From Candidatus Nitrosopelagicus sp. (lineage in GTDB: Archaea; Thermoproteota; Nitrososphaeria; Nitrososphaerales; Nitrosopumilaceae), in assembly GCA_028345295.1 (NCBI GenBank), contig JAOMDA010000003.1:1-64000 (forward strand): a stretch of DNA of 64,000 bases, in the 5' to 3' direction. Positions within the stretch are counted from its first letter, which is position 1; each line of letters starts with the position of its first letter. A program made the position numbers and the translations under genes. Positions 16,849 through 25,506 of the stretch are shown here, piece after piece. The notes under the pieces were generated by a model, which searched no databases, was not told where the DNA came from, and saw only the letters and a program-made list of their open reading frames with translations.

Positions 16849-17231
16849 TGGACAAAAAAGCACCAGACCTTTTTGTTTCCTCCCCAAACAAAGATAAACT
16901 TCAGGCATTATACGAGAGTTTCATTTCTAATGTAAGAGAGATAGCACCAAAAGTTGACGCAATTTTACTTTTGAAAGCAATGAGATTGGAAAGAATGTTC
17001 CCTGGTGATCTACCACATGTCCATTTGGAGATTGACTTTACAGATGATGTTGATATTAATATTCCAAAATATCAAATAAGTGAAAAATTTACAGTTGCAA
17101 CATCGGTTCATCGATGGGAAAAAACTAAATTAGTTGTTTCTGGAAAAATGTCAGTTGATAATATTTTAGAAATTGCAGAACATGAGAAGGTTATAAAAAT
17201 AGTTGGGTACGCTAACGCGTCACATTATTGA
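16848..17231 (+). CDS. hypothetical protein, 127 aa
   Basis: Soluble protein with an N-terminal helical region and a C-terminal alpha/beta part (LPHVHLEIDFTDDVDINIPK, VATSVHRWEKTKLVVSGKM, EHEKVIKIVGYANASHY). I do not recognise a family. Its start overlaps the previous stop and is preceded by GGAGG, so it is translated as part of the operon. Confidence 0.65.
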   Translation: MDKKAPDLFVSSPNKDKLQALYESFISNVREIAPKVDAILLLKAMRLERMFPGDLPHVHLEIDFTDDVDINIPKYQISEKFTVATSVHRWEKTKLVVSGKMSVDNILEIAEHEKVIKIVGYANASHY

Positions 17232-17244
17232 TGGAGTGAATGGT

Positions 17245-17454
17245 ATGGGCGCATCATGTAAGGGGATTTGTTTACAATTCGAACCAACAAGAATTCCAAA
17301 TGCAAGAAAGTATCAGGAAGGATTGAAAAGATGTAGTTGGTGTGATATATGGTTTAAAACTGAAGAGATTCGTTGTCCATGCTGCAGAATGATACTGCGA
17401 GTAAAAGCAAGAGGTTCACGAACTAAAAATATGGAGGTTAGTCAAGTTGCTTAA
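17245..17454 (+). CDS. zinc-ribbon protein, 69 aa
   Basis: A basic protein with a zinc ribbon made by CSWC (residues 30-33) and CPCC (44-47), in RCSWCDIWFKTEEIRCPCC. The N-terminus GASCKGICLQFEPTRIPNARKYQ with two more Cys is typical of a small thaumarchaeal protein family seen beside regulators. The ATG at 17245 follows GGAG at a good distance; earlier in-frame starts would overlap the preceding gene. Likely nucleic-acid binding, but this is inference. Confidence 0.7.
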   Translation: MGASCKGICLQFEPTRIPNARKYQEGLKRCSWCDIWFKTEEIRCPCCRMILRVKARGSRTKNMEVSQVA

Positions 17455-18028
17455 TGGAAGCCTAATAGATACAGTGTGGGAGAAATTCCCTGAAAAAAGA
17501 GATGTTCCAGAACAAGGGGATGAAATTTTTACAAAATGGAATTTTCAAGATTTTCAAGATGGTGGATATTTAAATTTTAGAGCAGACAGATCTGATCTTT
17601 TTGCATTGAGTATAATGGTTGAAAATTATGCTGCAAAACACAAATACCCACTTTTAGCATCATTTGAAGACGAAAGTAGGTACAAGTTTGTTGAAGATAG
17701 ATACATCAAATTAATGAAGTCTATTCCACGAGTTTGGGTTATTGGAAATTTCAATAATCCAAATCTAGCTCAAAGTGTACCATCAAGTTGTAAAGTGATT
17801 AGCTGTATAGGTACTCCGTTATCTACAGTTTGGGCAGTAGTAACACGTGGAAGTGATGGTCCTGTAGGATTGATTGCAGATGAAGTAGGTAATAAGAAGT
17901 TCAAAGGATTTTTCACAACTAATCCTAACGTTATGCAGTATGCAGTTGACTTGATTGCAGAAACGCTTGTCACAAAATTTGATTTTAACAAAGCAGAATA
18001 TACTGATGGTGGGAAAGGCGGCTACTAA
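17447..18028 (+). CDS. DICT-like sensory domain protein
   Basis: The 193-aa protein resembles the DICT sensory domain: PLLASFEDESRYKFVEDRYIKL, RVWVIGNFN, GTPLSTVWAVVTRG, VGLIADEV and a closing FKGFFTTNPNVMQYAVDLI. DICT domains accompany diguanylate cyclases, two-component systems and MerR-type regulators and have been linked to light or stress responses. The start is TTG 17447, overlapping the upstream stop by 8 nt with GGAGGT 8 nt before it. The presence of both MEDS and DICT modules here suggests a signalling circuit. The assignment is from remembered motif pattern, not a search. Confidence 0.55.
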   Translation: MLNGSLIDTVWEKFPEKRDVPEQGDEIFTKWNFQDFQDGGYLNFRADRSDLFALSIMVENYAAKHKYPLLASFEDESRYKFVEDRYIKLMKSIPRVWVIGNFNNPNLAQSVPSSCKVISCIGTPLSTVWAVVTRGSDGPVGLIADEVGNKKFKGFFTTNPNVMQYAVDLIAETLVTKFDFNKAEYTDGGKGGY

Positions 18029-18044
18029 TTCCTGGAGTTAAGAT

Positions 18045-19430
18045 TTGTCACAAAAATTAGAGATTACAAACTTCAAACAAACTAAACCATATTCAATTTT
18101 AGTAACTGGTGCAACTGGCTTTATCGGTAGCAAATTAGTAGATAGACTCACCAGTTCTGGTTATACAGTAAAAGCCATGTCAAGAAGGCCGGTTTCAGAT
18201 ATACCAGGTGTCAAATTTGTCAAGGCTGATGCATTAATTGATGGTGGGTTAGAAAATGCTTTAACTGGTGTAGAAGTTGCATATTATCTCCTTCATTCAA
18301 TGGAGGGTCATAAGAAAGAATGGGAAAATTTTGATAAACGTGAATCAATTCAAGCAGAAAACTTTCTAAAGGCTGCAACAAAAGCAGGGGTAAAAAGAAT
18401 AATCTATCTTGGTGGATTGGTTAATGACGGTTTAGAACTATCTAGACATATGAAAAGCAGGAAAGTTGTTGGTGATATCTTGTCATCAGGTAACATTCCA
18501 GTAACACAGCTTCGCGCATCTATCATCATTGGCGCACAAGGTGGCTCTTTTGCGATGTTACGATATCTTGTTGAAAGATTACGTGTAATGGTATGTCCAA
18601 AATGGGTTAAATCACTTGCACAGCCAATTTGTCTAGATGATGTAGTTGAATATTTAGCTAGATGTATGGATATACAGGAGACATCAGGAAAGATTTTTGA
18701 TATTGGAGGTCCTGAAAAAGTAAATTATGAACAGATGATGCGTATCTACTCTGCTATTCTTAATAGAAATTTGTTTGTATTACAAATTCCATTTTTAACA
18801 ACAAAACTTTCATCATACTGGATTGATTTGGTAACTCCTGTAAAGGCATCACTTGCAAGACCATTGGTTGAAAGCTTAATTCATGATTCTGTGGTTCACG
18901 ATGAATCTATTAACAAATACATAAATTTTGAATTAAAATCACTTCATGAGTCAATTATAATTGCACAAGAAGATATGCTAGAAATTGAGGAAAAAAATAA
19001 AAATTATAAGTTTTCTGAAAAAATTGGATTCCCAATTAATCAAAAACTATTATCAGTCTCTTTGATATTAATGGCAATAATAGGAACCACATATTATTGG
19101 CTTGATAACAGGCAGGATGTTTTTGAAATTACTTGGTTAATTGGATCAATAGTTTGGTTTGTAGCAATTGGTTTTGGAATTTTATTCGTAATGCAGAAAA
19201 CTAGACTTGGGTATCTTATTGCAGGACTATTATCATGGGTAACAATTGCATTTTGGCTCTTCGATAACTTCTATGTGATATTTGACATGTCTTTGATTGC
19301 ACAAGAGCCAAATATCTTTATGACAATTAGGAACTTTCTTGGTGTGACAGTTGCAGGGCTTGCAGTGTTTTCGTCCCATAATGTCTTCCACAAGATTAGA
19401 ACCTATCAGACTAAGGGAAAGAAAATTTGA
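18045..19430 (+). CDS. NAD(P)-binding SDR/NmrA-type protein fused to a four-helix membrane domain
   Basis: Residues about 15-310 form an extended/atypical short-chain dehydrogenase: glycine motif VTGATGFIGSKL, MSRRP, VEVAYYLLHSM, IIYLGGL and a C-terminal substrate region. The active Tyr-x3-Lys motif is not obvious (YLGGLVNDG instead), as in NmrA-like members. Residues about 335-450 add four hydrophobic segments, so it is membrane anchored. The start is TTG at 18045 with GGAG upstream. It follows the DICT gene by 16 nt. A redox-sensing or quinone/isoprenoid-reductase role is possible, but the substrate is unknown. Confidence 0.7.
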   Translation: MSQKLEITNFKQTKPYSILVTGATGFIGSKLVDRLTSSGYTVKAMSRRPVSDIPGVKFVKADALIDGGLENALTGVEVAYYLLHSMEGHKKEWENFDKRESIQAENFLKAATKAGVKRIIYLGGLVNDGLELSRHMKSRKVVGDILSSGNIPVTQLRASIIIGAQGGSFAMLRYLVERLRVMVCPKWVKSLAQPICLDDVVEYLARCMDIQETSGKIFDIGGPEKVNYEQMMRIYSAILNRNLFVLQIPFLTTKLSSYWIDLVTPVKASLARPLVESLIHDSVVHDESINKYINFELKSLHESIIIAQEDMLEIEEKNKNYKFSEKIGFPINQKLLSVSLILMAIIGTTYYWLDNRQDVFEITWLIGSIVWFVAIGFGILFVMQKTRLGYLIAGLLSWVTIAFWLFDNFYVIFDMSLIAQEPNIFMTIRNFLGVTVAGLAVFSSHNVFHKIRTYQTKGKKI

Positions 19431-19443
19431 GGAGGTGAAGTGA

Positions 19444-19524
19444 ATGGATAAAATGATGTTATTAGCAGCAATAGCTGGTATAGGTGTAGTTGGTGGTTAT
19501 TTGGTATTCTTTAATTTTCTTTAG
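19444..19524 (+). CDS. single-helix membrane microprotein, 26 aa
   Basis: A 26-residue peptide: MDK followed by one hydrophobic helix (LLAAIAGIGVVGGYLVFF). It starts 13 nt after the SDR stop with a strong GGAGGTG motif just before the ATG, which is good evidence that it is translated. It ends the operon. It could be a small subunit of the membrane proteins encoded upstream. Confidence 0.6.
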   Translation: MDKMMLLAAIAGIGVVGGYLVFFNFL

Positions 19525-19603
19525 AGAAAATTTTTTGAATATAAAACCAATCCTTTTTTGTATGATTTCATAGGATTATATTTGCAATTTTTTGCATTTA
19601 TCT

Positions 19604-20602
19604 ATGGCACAAACTTGGAAGGATGAAGATATTTCTCTTGACTCAATTAAAGATCAAACTATAGCAGTAATTGGTTATGGAATACAAGGTGATGCACAGG
19701 CAAACAATATGAAAGACTCTGGACTCAATGTTATTGTTGGGCTAAAAGAAGGTGGGGTAAGCTGGCAAAAAGCAAAAGATGATGGTCATGAAGTTTTGTC
19801 AGTATCTGATGCGACAAAAAAGGCAGATATTATTCACATCTTAATTCCTGATATGGTTCAAGCAAAAGTGTACAAAGAAGAGATTGCACCTAATCTCTCA
19901 GAAGGAAAAGCATTATCATTTTCACATGCAGCAGCAATCTACTGGAAATGGATTGACGCACCAGAAAACGTTGACTTAATTATGGTTGCACCAAAGGGTC
20001 CAGGTTCTAAGGTACGTGAGACATATCTACAAAACTTTGGAACTCCATCAATTGTGGCTGTAGAACAAGACAAGACAGGTAAGGCATGGGATAGAACACT
20101 TGGAATTGCAAAAGCAATTGGAAGTGCACGTGCTGGACTAATTCAAACAACATTCAAAGAAGAAGTTGAGACTGACTGGTTTGGTGAGCAAGCAGATCTA
20201 TGTGGCGGTTCAGCGTCAATGGTAGTTAACGCGTTTGAGACTTTGGTTGAGGCAGGTTATCAACCAGAAATTGCATATTTTGAGGTATTACATGAATTAA
20301 AATTAATTGTTGACATGATTCAAAGATACGGAATCAATGGAATGTGGAGGCGTGTTTCAGAGACTGCAAGATATGGTGGACTAACAAGAGGTCCTATGGT
20401 AATGACTTCTGACACTAAAGAAAGAATGAAAAAAGTTCTAACAATGATTCAAGACGGAACATTCAATGATGAATGGATAAAAAATTATCAGTCAGAAGGT
20501 AAATCTGCATTTGATAAATATATGAAAGAACTAGACGGTCATCAAATTGAAACTGTTGGAAAGCAGATGAGAAAAATGATGTGGCCTGATTCTACAGAAT
20601 AA
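19604..20602 (+). CDS. ilvC: ketol-acid reductoisomerase
   Basis: Catalyses isomerisation and NADPH reduction of acetolactate and acetohydroxybutyrate in valine, leucine and isoleucine synthesis. The 332-aa class I enzyme has the Rossmann motif VIGYGIQGDAQANNM, the MVAPKGPGSKVRETY segment, catalytic DWFGEQADLCGG and EVLHELKLIVDMI. I use the ATG at 19604 (MAQTWKDE); an upstream ATG four codons earlier is less likely. It ends exactly where the convergent mcmA2 gene ends. Confidence 0.97.
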   Translation: MAQTWKDEDISLDSIKDQTIAVIGYGIQGDAQANNMKDSGLNVIVGLKEGGVSWQKAKDDGHEVLSVSDATKKADIIHILIPDMVQAKVYKEEIAPNLSEGKALSFSHAAAIYWKWIDAPENVDLIMVAPKGPGSKVRETYLQNFGTPSIVAVEQDKTGKAWDRTLGIAKAIGSARAGLIQTTFKEEVETDWFGEQADLCGGSASMVVNAFETLVEAGYQPEIAYFEVLHELKLIVDMIQRYGINGMWRRVSETARYGGLTRGPMVMTSDTKERMKKVLTMIQDGTFNDEWIKNYQSEGKSAFDKYMKELDGHQIETVGKQMRKMMWPDSTE

Positions 20603-21025
20603 TTATAATTTTCTTAATTTAGAAACGCCTTTTGTTATATGGCCTATTATCAATTCTAATGACGTACCTGGTCCAAAGTTACCGGTAACACCTGATTTCT
20701 CCAATGCTTTTTTATCTTCTTCAGGAATTACTCCTCCACCTACAATAAGTACATCTTTTATTCTCCGTTTCTTCAATTGTTGTGAAACTCTTGGAAACAG
20801 TGTACTATGTGCACCATTTAGAAGACTCAGTGCAACAGCATCAACATCTTCATCCTCAACAATCTGTGCAATTCTGTCAGGTGTGGCAAACAAGCCAGAA
20901 TAGATCACTTCCATTCCAGCATCACGAAATGCTCTACATAATACAAGAGCACCTCTGTCATGTCCATCAAGACCAAGTTTTGCAACTAGGATTTTGATTC
21001 GACGTGTTTGTACTTGCTGCTTCAT
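20603..21025 (-). CDS. mcmA2: methylmalonyl-CoA mutase small subunit (cobalamin-binding)
   Basis: The 140-aa protein is the B12-binding domain of methylmalonyl-CoA mutase as a separate subunit. The base-off/His-on motif is D20-x-H22-x-x-G25 (LDGHDRG), followed by LSLLNGAH and the GGG loop. It pairs with the catalytic subunit at 22198-23787. In this lineage the mutase converts methylmalonyl-CoA to succinyl-CoA in the 3-hydroxypropionate/4-hydroxybutyrate cycle. It is transcribed apart from the other mutase genes and divergent from them. Confidence 0.95.
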   Translation of the reverse strand: MKQQVQTRRIKILVAKLGLDGHDRGALVLCRAFRDAGMEVIYSGLFATPDRIAQIVEDEDVDAVALSLLNGAHSTLFPRVSQQLKKRRIKDVLIVGGGVIPEEDKKALEKSGVTGNFGPGTSLELIIGHITKGVSKLRKL

Positions 21026-21085
21026 ACATTTACTTTGATGGTTTGTTTTAAAATCTTTCTTGAAATTAGTCTGAGCTTTGTGATA

Positions 21086-21214
21086 TTAAGAATTTAATGA
21101 TTTGAATTTTTTCATCGCCTGTTTTGCCATATTTTCCATATCGTCATGCGGAAATTCAGTTGGGTCATCATTAGCAAAATGCTCTTCAGCTTTTTTGGGT
21201 TTTTCTTCTTTCAT
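21086..21214 (-). CDS. acidic-basic microprotein, 42 aa
   Basis: A very polar 42-residue frame beginning MKEEKPKKAEEHF, with an acidic middle (NDDPTEFPHDDMENM) and a basic tail. It lies between mcmA2 and the divergent meaB gene. No domain. Codon use looks like the neighbours, but the short length keeps confidence moderate. Confidence 0.4.
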   Translation of the reverse strand: MKEEKPKKAEEHFANDDPTEFPHDDMENMAKQAMKKFKSLNS

Positions 21215-21273
21215 GTTTATTGATGAATAAAAGAGATAATACGTTTTATTAAAGCAACCCATATGATTTTTGT

Positions 21274-22191
21274 ATGGATATCACTTCTGACCTCAAAAAA
21301 GCAAAACGTGGTACAATCGCAAAGGCAATTTCAATAGTTGAAAATGACCCAAAAGAGGCACGAAAATTAATAAAAAAAATATACAAAAATTCAGGTAAGT
21401 CAATAATAATTGGAGTCACAGGTCCCGCAGGAGCAGGCAAATCCTCATTGATTAACAAATTATCATTAGAGTTAAGAAAATTAAAACTCAAACCAGCAGT
21501 TCTTGCAGTAGATCCTACAAGTCATGTTACGGGCGGAGCAATTCTTGGTGATAGAGTAAGAATGACTGAATCTACAGATTCTGGAACATACATACGAAGT
21601 ATTGCATCAAGAGGAGCAACTGGTGCAATTGCACATTCAGTAAGAAATAGTATTAGAATTTTAGAATATTCAGGATTCAATCCAATTATTATTGAGAGTG
21701 TTGGGGCAGGACAGACAGAAATTGAAATATCCAAAATTGCCGATATAACAGTAGTTACATTTAATCCTCATACCGGAGATAGTATTCAGACAATCAAGGC
21801 AGGAATTACAGAGATTGGAGATATCTATCTAGTTAACAAAAGTGACTTAGATGGTGCATCTCAACTGTTTCAGGCAATACAAGACTTCATTGGAAGCTCT
21901 CAAGATCAACCAACAATTCTTAAAACATCTGCTAAAAATAATAAAGGAATCAAAGAACTTGCCAAAATACTAAAAGAGATGATGTCTGAAAAAAGGAAAT
22001 CTAAAAAAGATTTAGTCAAGAAGCAGTTAGAATCAGAACTGCATGATATTGTTTTAAATAACGTTTCACAAGAAATCTCAACAATGCTTGCAAGCAGTAA
22101 GTCATTTTCAACTTATCTCAAAAAGGTCCAGGATAAAAAAATGGATCCATTTGAAGCTGCAGACAAACTTACGAAGAGCGTCTTAAAGTGA
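21274..22191 (+). CDS. meaB: methylmalonyl-CoA mutase-associated GTPase MeaB
   Basis: A G3E-family GTPase that protects and reloads the B12 cofactor of the mutase. The P-loop GPAGAGKSS is at 50-58; LAVDPTSHVTGGAILGDRVRM, SIASRGATGA, IIESVGAGQTE and NKSDLD are diagnostic. The 305-aa length is normal. It starts an operon with mcmA1 (6-nt gap) and the epimerase gene. Confidence 0.96.
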   Translation: MDITSDLKKAKRGTIAKAISIVENDPKEARKLIKKIYKNSGKSIIIGVTGPAGAGKSSLINKLSLELRKLKLKPAVLAVDPTSHVTGGAILGDRVRMTESTDSGTYIRSIASRGATGAIAHSVRNSIRILEYSGFNPIIIESVGAGQTEIEISKIADITVVTFNPHTGDSIQTIKAGITEIGDIYLVNKSDLDGASQLFQAIQDFIGSSQDQPTILKTSAKNNKGIKELAKILKEMMSEKRKSKKDLVKKQLESELHDIVLNNVSQEISTMLASSKSFSTYLKKVQDKKMDPFEAADKLTKSVLK

Positions 22192-22197
22192 TAAACT

Positions 22198-23787
22198 ATG
22201 GTAGCAAAAAAACAAAAACCTGATAAGAAAATTGTAACTGATTCTAACATCCCTGTAAAGCAGTTTTACAAAAAACCATCAAAATCAAGTAAAGATGAGC
22301 CCGGAAAATTTCCATTTACTAGGGGTATTCATGCTGGAATGTATCGTGATAGATTTTGGACTATGCGTCAATATGCAGGATTTGGCGATGCCAAACAAAG
22401 TAATGCAAGATACAAGTTTATGTTAGAAAAGGGTCAAACTGGAATTTCTATGGCGTTTGATTTGCCAACACAGATTGGATATGATCCAGATTCAGCACAG
22501 GCAGAAGGCGAGGTTGGAAAAGTAGGCGTCTCAATATCATCATTAAAGGATATGCAGACAGTTTTCAATGGGATAGAATTGGGAAATGTCTCTACATCTA
22601 TGACGATCAATTCCACTGCATCAACACTTTTGGCTTATTACATTGCTGTTGGGCAATCACAAGGATTCTCAAGTAAACAGCTTAGAGGAACAACACAAAA
22701 TGACATTCTCAAGGAATATGTTGCAAGAAATACGTACATCTATCCACCAGAGCCATCTATGAGATTAATTGGGGATATGATTGGATATTGTGCAACTGAG
22801 GTACCACAATGGTATCCTGTATCAATTTCTGGTTATCATATTAGAGAAGCAGGTTCAACTGCAGTCCAAGAAATTGCTTTTACATTAGCAAATGCAATTG
22901 AGTATATACAGACATGCTTGGACCGTGGATTGAAAATTGATGATTTTGCACCAAGACTATCATTTTTCTTTTGTTGTACAATTGAATTCTTTGAAGAGGT
23001 AGCAAAATTTAGGGTGGCAAGGAAAATTTATGCCAAAATTCTAAAAGAAAGGTTTCATGCAAAAAACCCTAAATCACTACAATTAAAATTCCATACACAA
23101 ACTAGCGGTGAGTCACTGACTGCACAACAGCCTGACAATAATATTGTTCGTGTTGCAATCCAGTCAATGGCTTCTGTATTAGGTGGTACACAATCACTTC
23201 ATACGAATTCAAGGGATGAGGCATTAGCACTTCCAACGCAAGAGTCAGCAAAGATTGCCTTAAGAACTCAGCAAATTGTAGGGTACGAAAGTGGTATAAC
23301 AAAAACAGTTGACCCAATGGCTGGCTCGTATTACTTGGAGGAACTCTGTGATGAAATAGAAGAACAGACATGGAAGTATCTCAAAAGGATTGACAAGATG
23401 GGTGGTGCACTAAAGGCTATTGAAAAAGGATTTTTCCAGGCAGAGATTAGACAAAATGCATACAGATTAAAAAAAGAAGTTGATGATGATTCAAGGATTC
23501 TTGTTGGTGTGAATAAATTTTCTGATGAAGTAGAAGCTAAACAGAATCTTTTGAGGATAGATGATTCTTTAGGTAGAAAGCAGGAAAAGGCAATTAAGGC
23601 TCTACGTAAATCACGCGATAACAAGAAGACCACCGCATCTCTATCAAAGATGCAAGCAGTAGCAGAGTCGGATGAGAATCTGATGCCATACATACTTAAT
23701 TCTGTTAAGGCACATGCAACAACTGGTGAAATTAGTAATACATTCCGTGAGGTGTTTGGTGAGTACCGACCAAAGGAGATTTTTTAA
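22198..23787 (+). CDS. mcmA1: methylmalonyl-CoA mutase large (catalytic) subunit
   Basis: The TIM-barrel substrate domain (529 aa) without the C-terminal B12 domain, which is encoded at 20603-21025. Motifs include YPPEPSMRLIGDMIGYC, the FHTQTSGESLTAQQPDNNIVR segment and GGTQSLHTNSRDEALALPTQESAKIALRTQQI. It produces succinyl-CoA for the hydroxypropionate/hydroxybutyrate CO2-fixation cycle. Its stop overlaps the ATG of the epimerase gene (TAATG). Confidence 0.97.
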   Translation: MVAKKQKPDKKIVTDSNIPVKQFYKKPSKSSKDEPGKFPFTRGIHAGMYRDRFWTMRQYAGFGDAKQSNARYKFMLEKGQTGISMAFDLPTQIGYDPDSAQAEGEVGKVGVSISSLKDMQTVFNGIELGNVSTSMTINSTASTLLAYYIAVGQSQGFSSKQLRGTTQNDILKEYVARNTYIYPPEPSMRLIGDMIGYCATEVPQWYPVSISGYHIREAGSTAVQEIAFTLANAIEYIQTCLDRGLKIDDFAPRLSFFFCCTIEFFEEVAKFRVARKIYAKILKERFHAKNPKSLQLKFHTQTSGESLTAQQPDNNIVRVAIQSMASVLGGTQSLHTNSRDEALALPTQESAKIALRTQQIVGYESGITKTVDPMAGSYYLEELCDEIEEQTWKYLKRIDKMGGALKAIEKGFFQAEIRQNAYRLKKEVDDDSRILVGVNKFSDEVEAKQNLLRIDDSLGRKQEKAIKALRKSRDNKKTTASLSKMQAVAESDENLMPYILNSVKAHATTGEISNTFREVFGEYRPKEIF

Positions 23788-24182
23788 TGAAAATTGATCA
23801 TATTGCAATTGCAGTAAATGACGTAGATGCATCTGCTAAGGTGTATCAAAAGGCATTGGGTATAGATGAAATTGAGTTTGAGACGGTGGAATCTGAAGGT
23901 GTTAGAGTTGCAATATTACCTATGGAAAATGGGAGAATTGAGCTAATACAACCAACAAAAGATGATAGTCCAATTAAGAAATTTTTGGATAAGAAAGGTC
24001 AAGGACTTCATCATATGGCATTAGAAACAAATGATATAGATGGAGAGGTTGAAAGGATGGAAGGCTGTGGTATTCAATTCCTAGGAAAAGTGAGACCTGG
24101 TTCAGCTGGAACCAAGGTTACATTTATTCATCCAAAATCATTGGAAGGCGTTTTAGCAGAACTTTGCTCACATCCAAAATAA
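23787..24182 (+). CDS. mce: methylmalonyl-CoA epimerase
   Basis: Interconverts (S)- and (R)-methylmalonyl-CoA. The 131-aa VOC-fold protein starts KIDHIAIAVND with metal-ligand His5 and carries GLHHMALETNDI and HPKSLEGVLAELC. Translational overlap with the mutase large subunit supports the pathway assignment. Confidence 0.95.
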   Translation: MKIDHIAIAVNDVDASAKVYQKALGIDEIEFETVESEGVRVAILPMENGRIELIQPTKDDSPIKKFLDKKGQGLHHMALETNDIDGEVERMEGCGIQFLGKVRPGSAGTKVTFIHPKSLEGVLAELCSHPK

Positions 24183-24216
24183 TAACCTTAAAAAATGAAA
24201 GCACAGGTCGTAAGAT

Positions 24217-24321
24217 ATGCCGGACATAACTAGGTTCAATGATAAACAAGTTATGGGATTTATTGTAGTAATATTCAGTGCAATTGGACTGTATCTTGCA
24301 ACCACAGGATTTTTTGACTAA
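24217..24321 (+). CDS. single-helix membrane microprotein, 34 aa
   Basis: A 34-residue frame: a short polar head (MPDITRFNDKQ) and one hydrophobic helix (VMGFIVVIFSAIGLYLATTG). It lies 34 nt after mce. The clean head-helix layout resembles the other microproteins of this window. Function unknown. Confidence 0.5.
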   Translation: MPDITRFNDKQVMGFIVVIFSAIGLYLATTGFFD

Positions 24322-24363
24322 TCTCACAAACTGTTAAATTAATCATTTTGATCACAAAATCGT

Positions 24364-24618
24364 TTGAAACTAGCAAATATCATCCTAATTTTATTTACTA
24401 TGACTATCATACCATACATGACATTTGCTCATGCAGATTTAGATACTGATCCATTTTCTGCCGGCACCCAATTTGATTCAAAACCATTAGATGAGGCAGA
24501 ACAAGAGAATAAAGACATTTCAGACATCTGGACAATTTCGATTATAATTGTTGCATCATTACTGATAGTACGAATTGCGTTTCAAATTATTAAAAAACGC
24601 AGAGCACGGACAGATTAA
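24364..24618 (+). CDS. exported or membrane-anchored protein, 84 aa
   Basis: The N-terminus is a signal-like hydrophobic stretch (LANIILILFTMTIIPYMTFAHA) with a possible cleavage after AHA. A short acidic domain follows, then a C-terminal transmembrane helix (WTISIIIVASLLIVRIAF) ending in a basic KKRRAR tail, so the acidic loop faces outside. The start is TTG 24364, with an A/T box about 26 nt upstream. It overlaps the convergent gene by 4 nt. No family recognised. Confidence 0.55.
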   Translation: MKLANIILILFTMTIIPYMTFAHADLDTDPFSAGTQFDSKPLDEAEQENKDISDIWTISIIIVASLLIVRIAFQIIKKRRARTD

Positions 24619-25190
24619 CCACTCATTGGGGCGGGAGGTAATTTGTTAAAACAGTCAGCACATAGGTCATCTCTGGTGGTCATTCCTCTTGGAAGTTTGA
24701 AATTAAATTTTCTAACATCAGAAACTGAGAATTTTTGTGAGAATCTCTTGAGTTCTTTTTTGCATTCATAGCATAGGTGCTTACCTTCGAGCAGAAATCT
24801 TAGATTTAATCTACTTAGTGTAGGCAAGTCAGTTACACCAAAAAATACCATAGTATTGACCAAAAATGGATGGTCTACAATCATTTTATCAAGAGTATCG
24901 CGTTCACCTGCAATAGCCAGATCTATCATTTCTTCCCATTTTTTGGTTAGCATTTCTATATACTCATTATTCTTTTTTGTTCCTGCTTCAGTGATATTTA
25001 TAATAATTTTTTTCTGACCTAAAAGACCAGTTTTTGTCCCTGTAGTAACCAATTTAGTTTGATCTAGAATGTCTAATGTTTTTTCTAATTCTTCATTTTT
25101 TATCTTTAGTAGAGTTTTCATGGCACCAAATGTATTTTGACCACGATTTATGAGTTCAAGTATTTTCATGTCAAGGGCTTCATATTCCAT
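24615..25190 (-). CDS. winged-helix-like protein with C-terminal zinc ribbon
   Basis: The 191-aa protein begins with an HTH-like region (MKILELINRGQNTFGAMKTLLKIKNEELEKTLDILDQTKLV) and a wing, continues with a helical middle, and ends with four Cys (CYEC near 150, CADC near 180) that can form a zinc ribbon. It looks like a DNA-binding or transcription-related protein. It is divergent from the urea transporter and could regulate it, but this is only positional. Confidence 0.6.
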   Translation of the reverse strand: MEYEALDMKILELINRGQNTFGAMKTLLKIKNEELEKTLDILDQTKLVTTGTKTGLLGQKKIIINITEAGTKKNNEYIEMLTKKWEEMIDLAIAGERDTLDKMIVDHPFLVNTMVFFGVTDLPTLSRLNLRFLLEGKHLCYECKKELKRFSQKFSVSDVRKFNFKLPRGMTTRDDLCADCFNKLPPAPMSG

Positions 25191-25276
25191 AAATTACATA
25201 AAATTAGACCATTTTAAAAATTGATTACCTAAATCCGTGCCTAAATTCTTTTAAGTTATTCTGATATTATAGAATG

Positions 25277-25328
25277 GGTCTCAGCTTTACCTACAAATCG
25301 TTGAAAATCAGCTGGTATCACTGAGACC
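25277..25328. other. stem-loop in the dur3 upstream region
   Basis: Arms GGTCTCAG (25277-25284) and CTGAGACC (25321-25328) pair perfectly, and inside them TACC and GGTA can add four pairs. The 316-nt gap between the divergent genes at 25190 and 25507 holds this element, then A/T-rich DNA with TATA-like GTATATAAG near 25443-25451. It may be a leader RNA, an operator or a terminator. Confidence 0.4.
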
Positions 25329-25506
25329 ACTATCGTGATTAATTTTTAATTATATTTAAGGAAGGCAATATTTTTTTCATAGTGCTAACTGTGAAATTAT
25401 AGTGCATAACTACTTAGGTTTAAAATCGGGAACAGAAATGTGGTATATAAGATTTTTTGTTGGATAAAAAATCAACAGCTTTATTTACTATAATTTATCA
25501 GATGTT

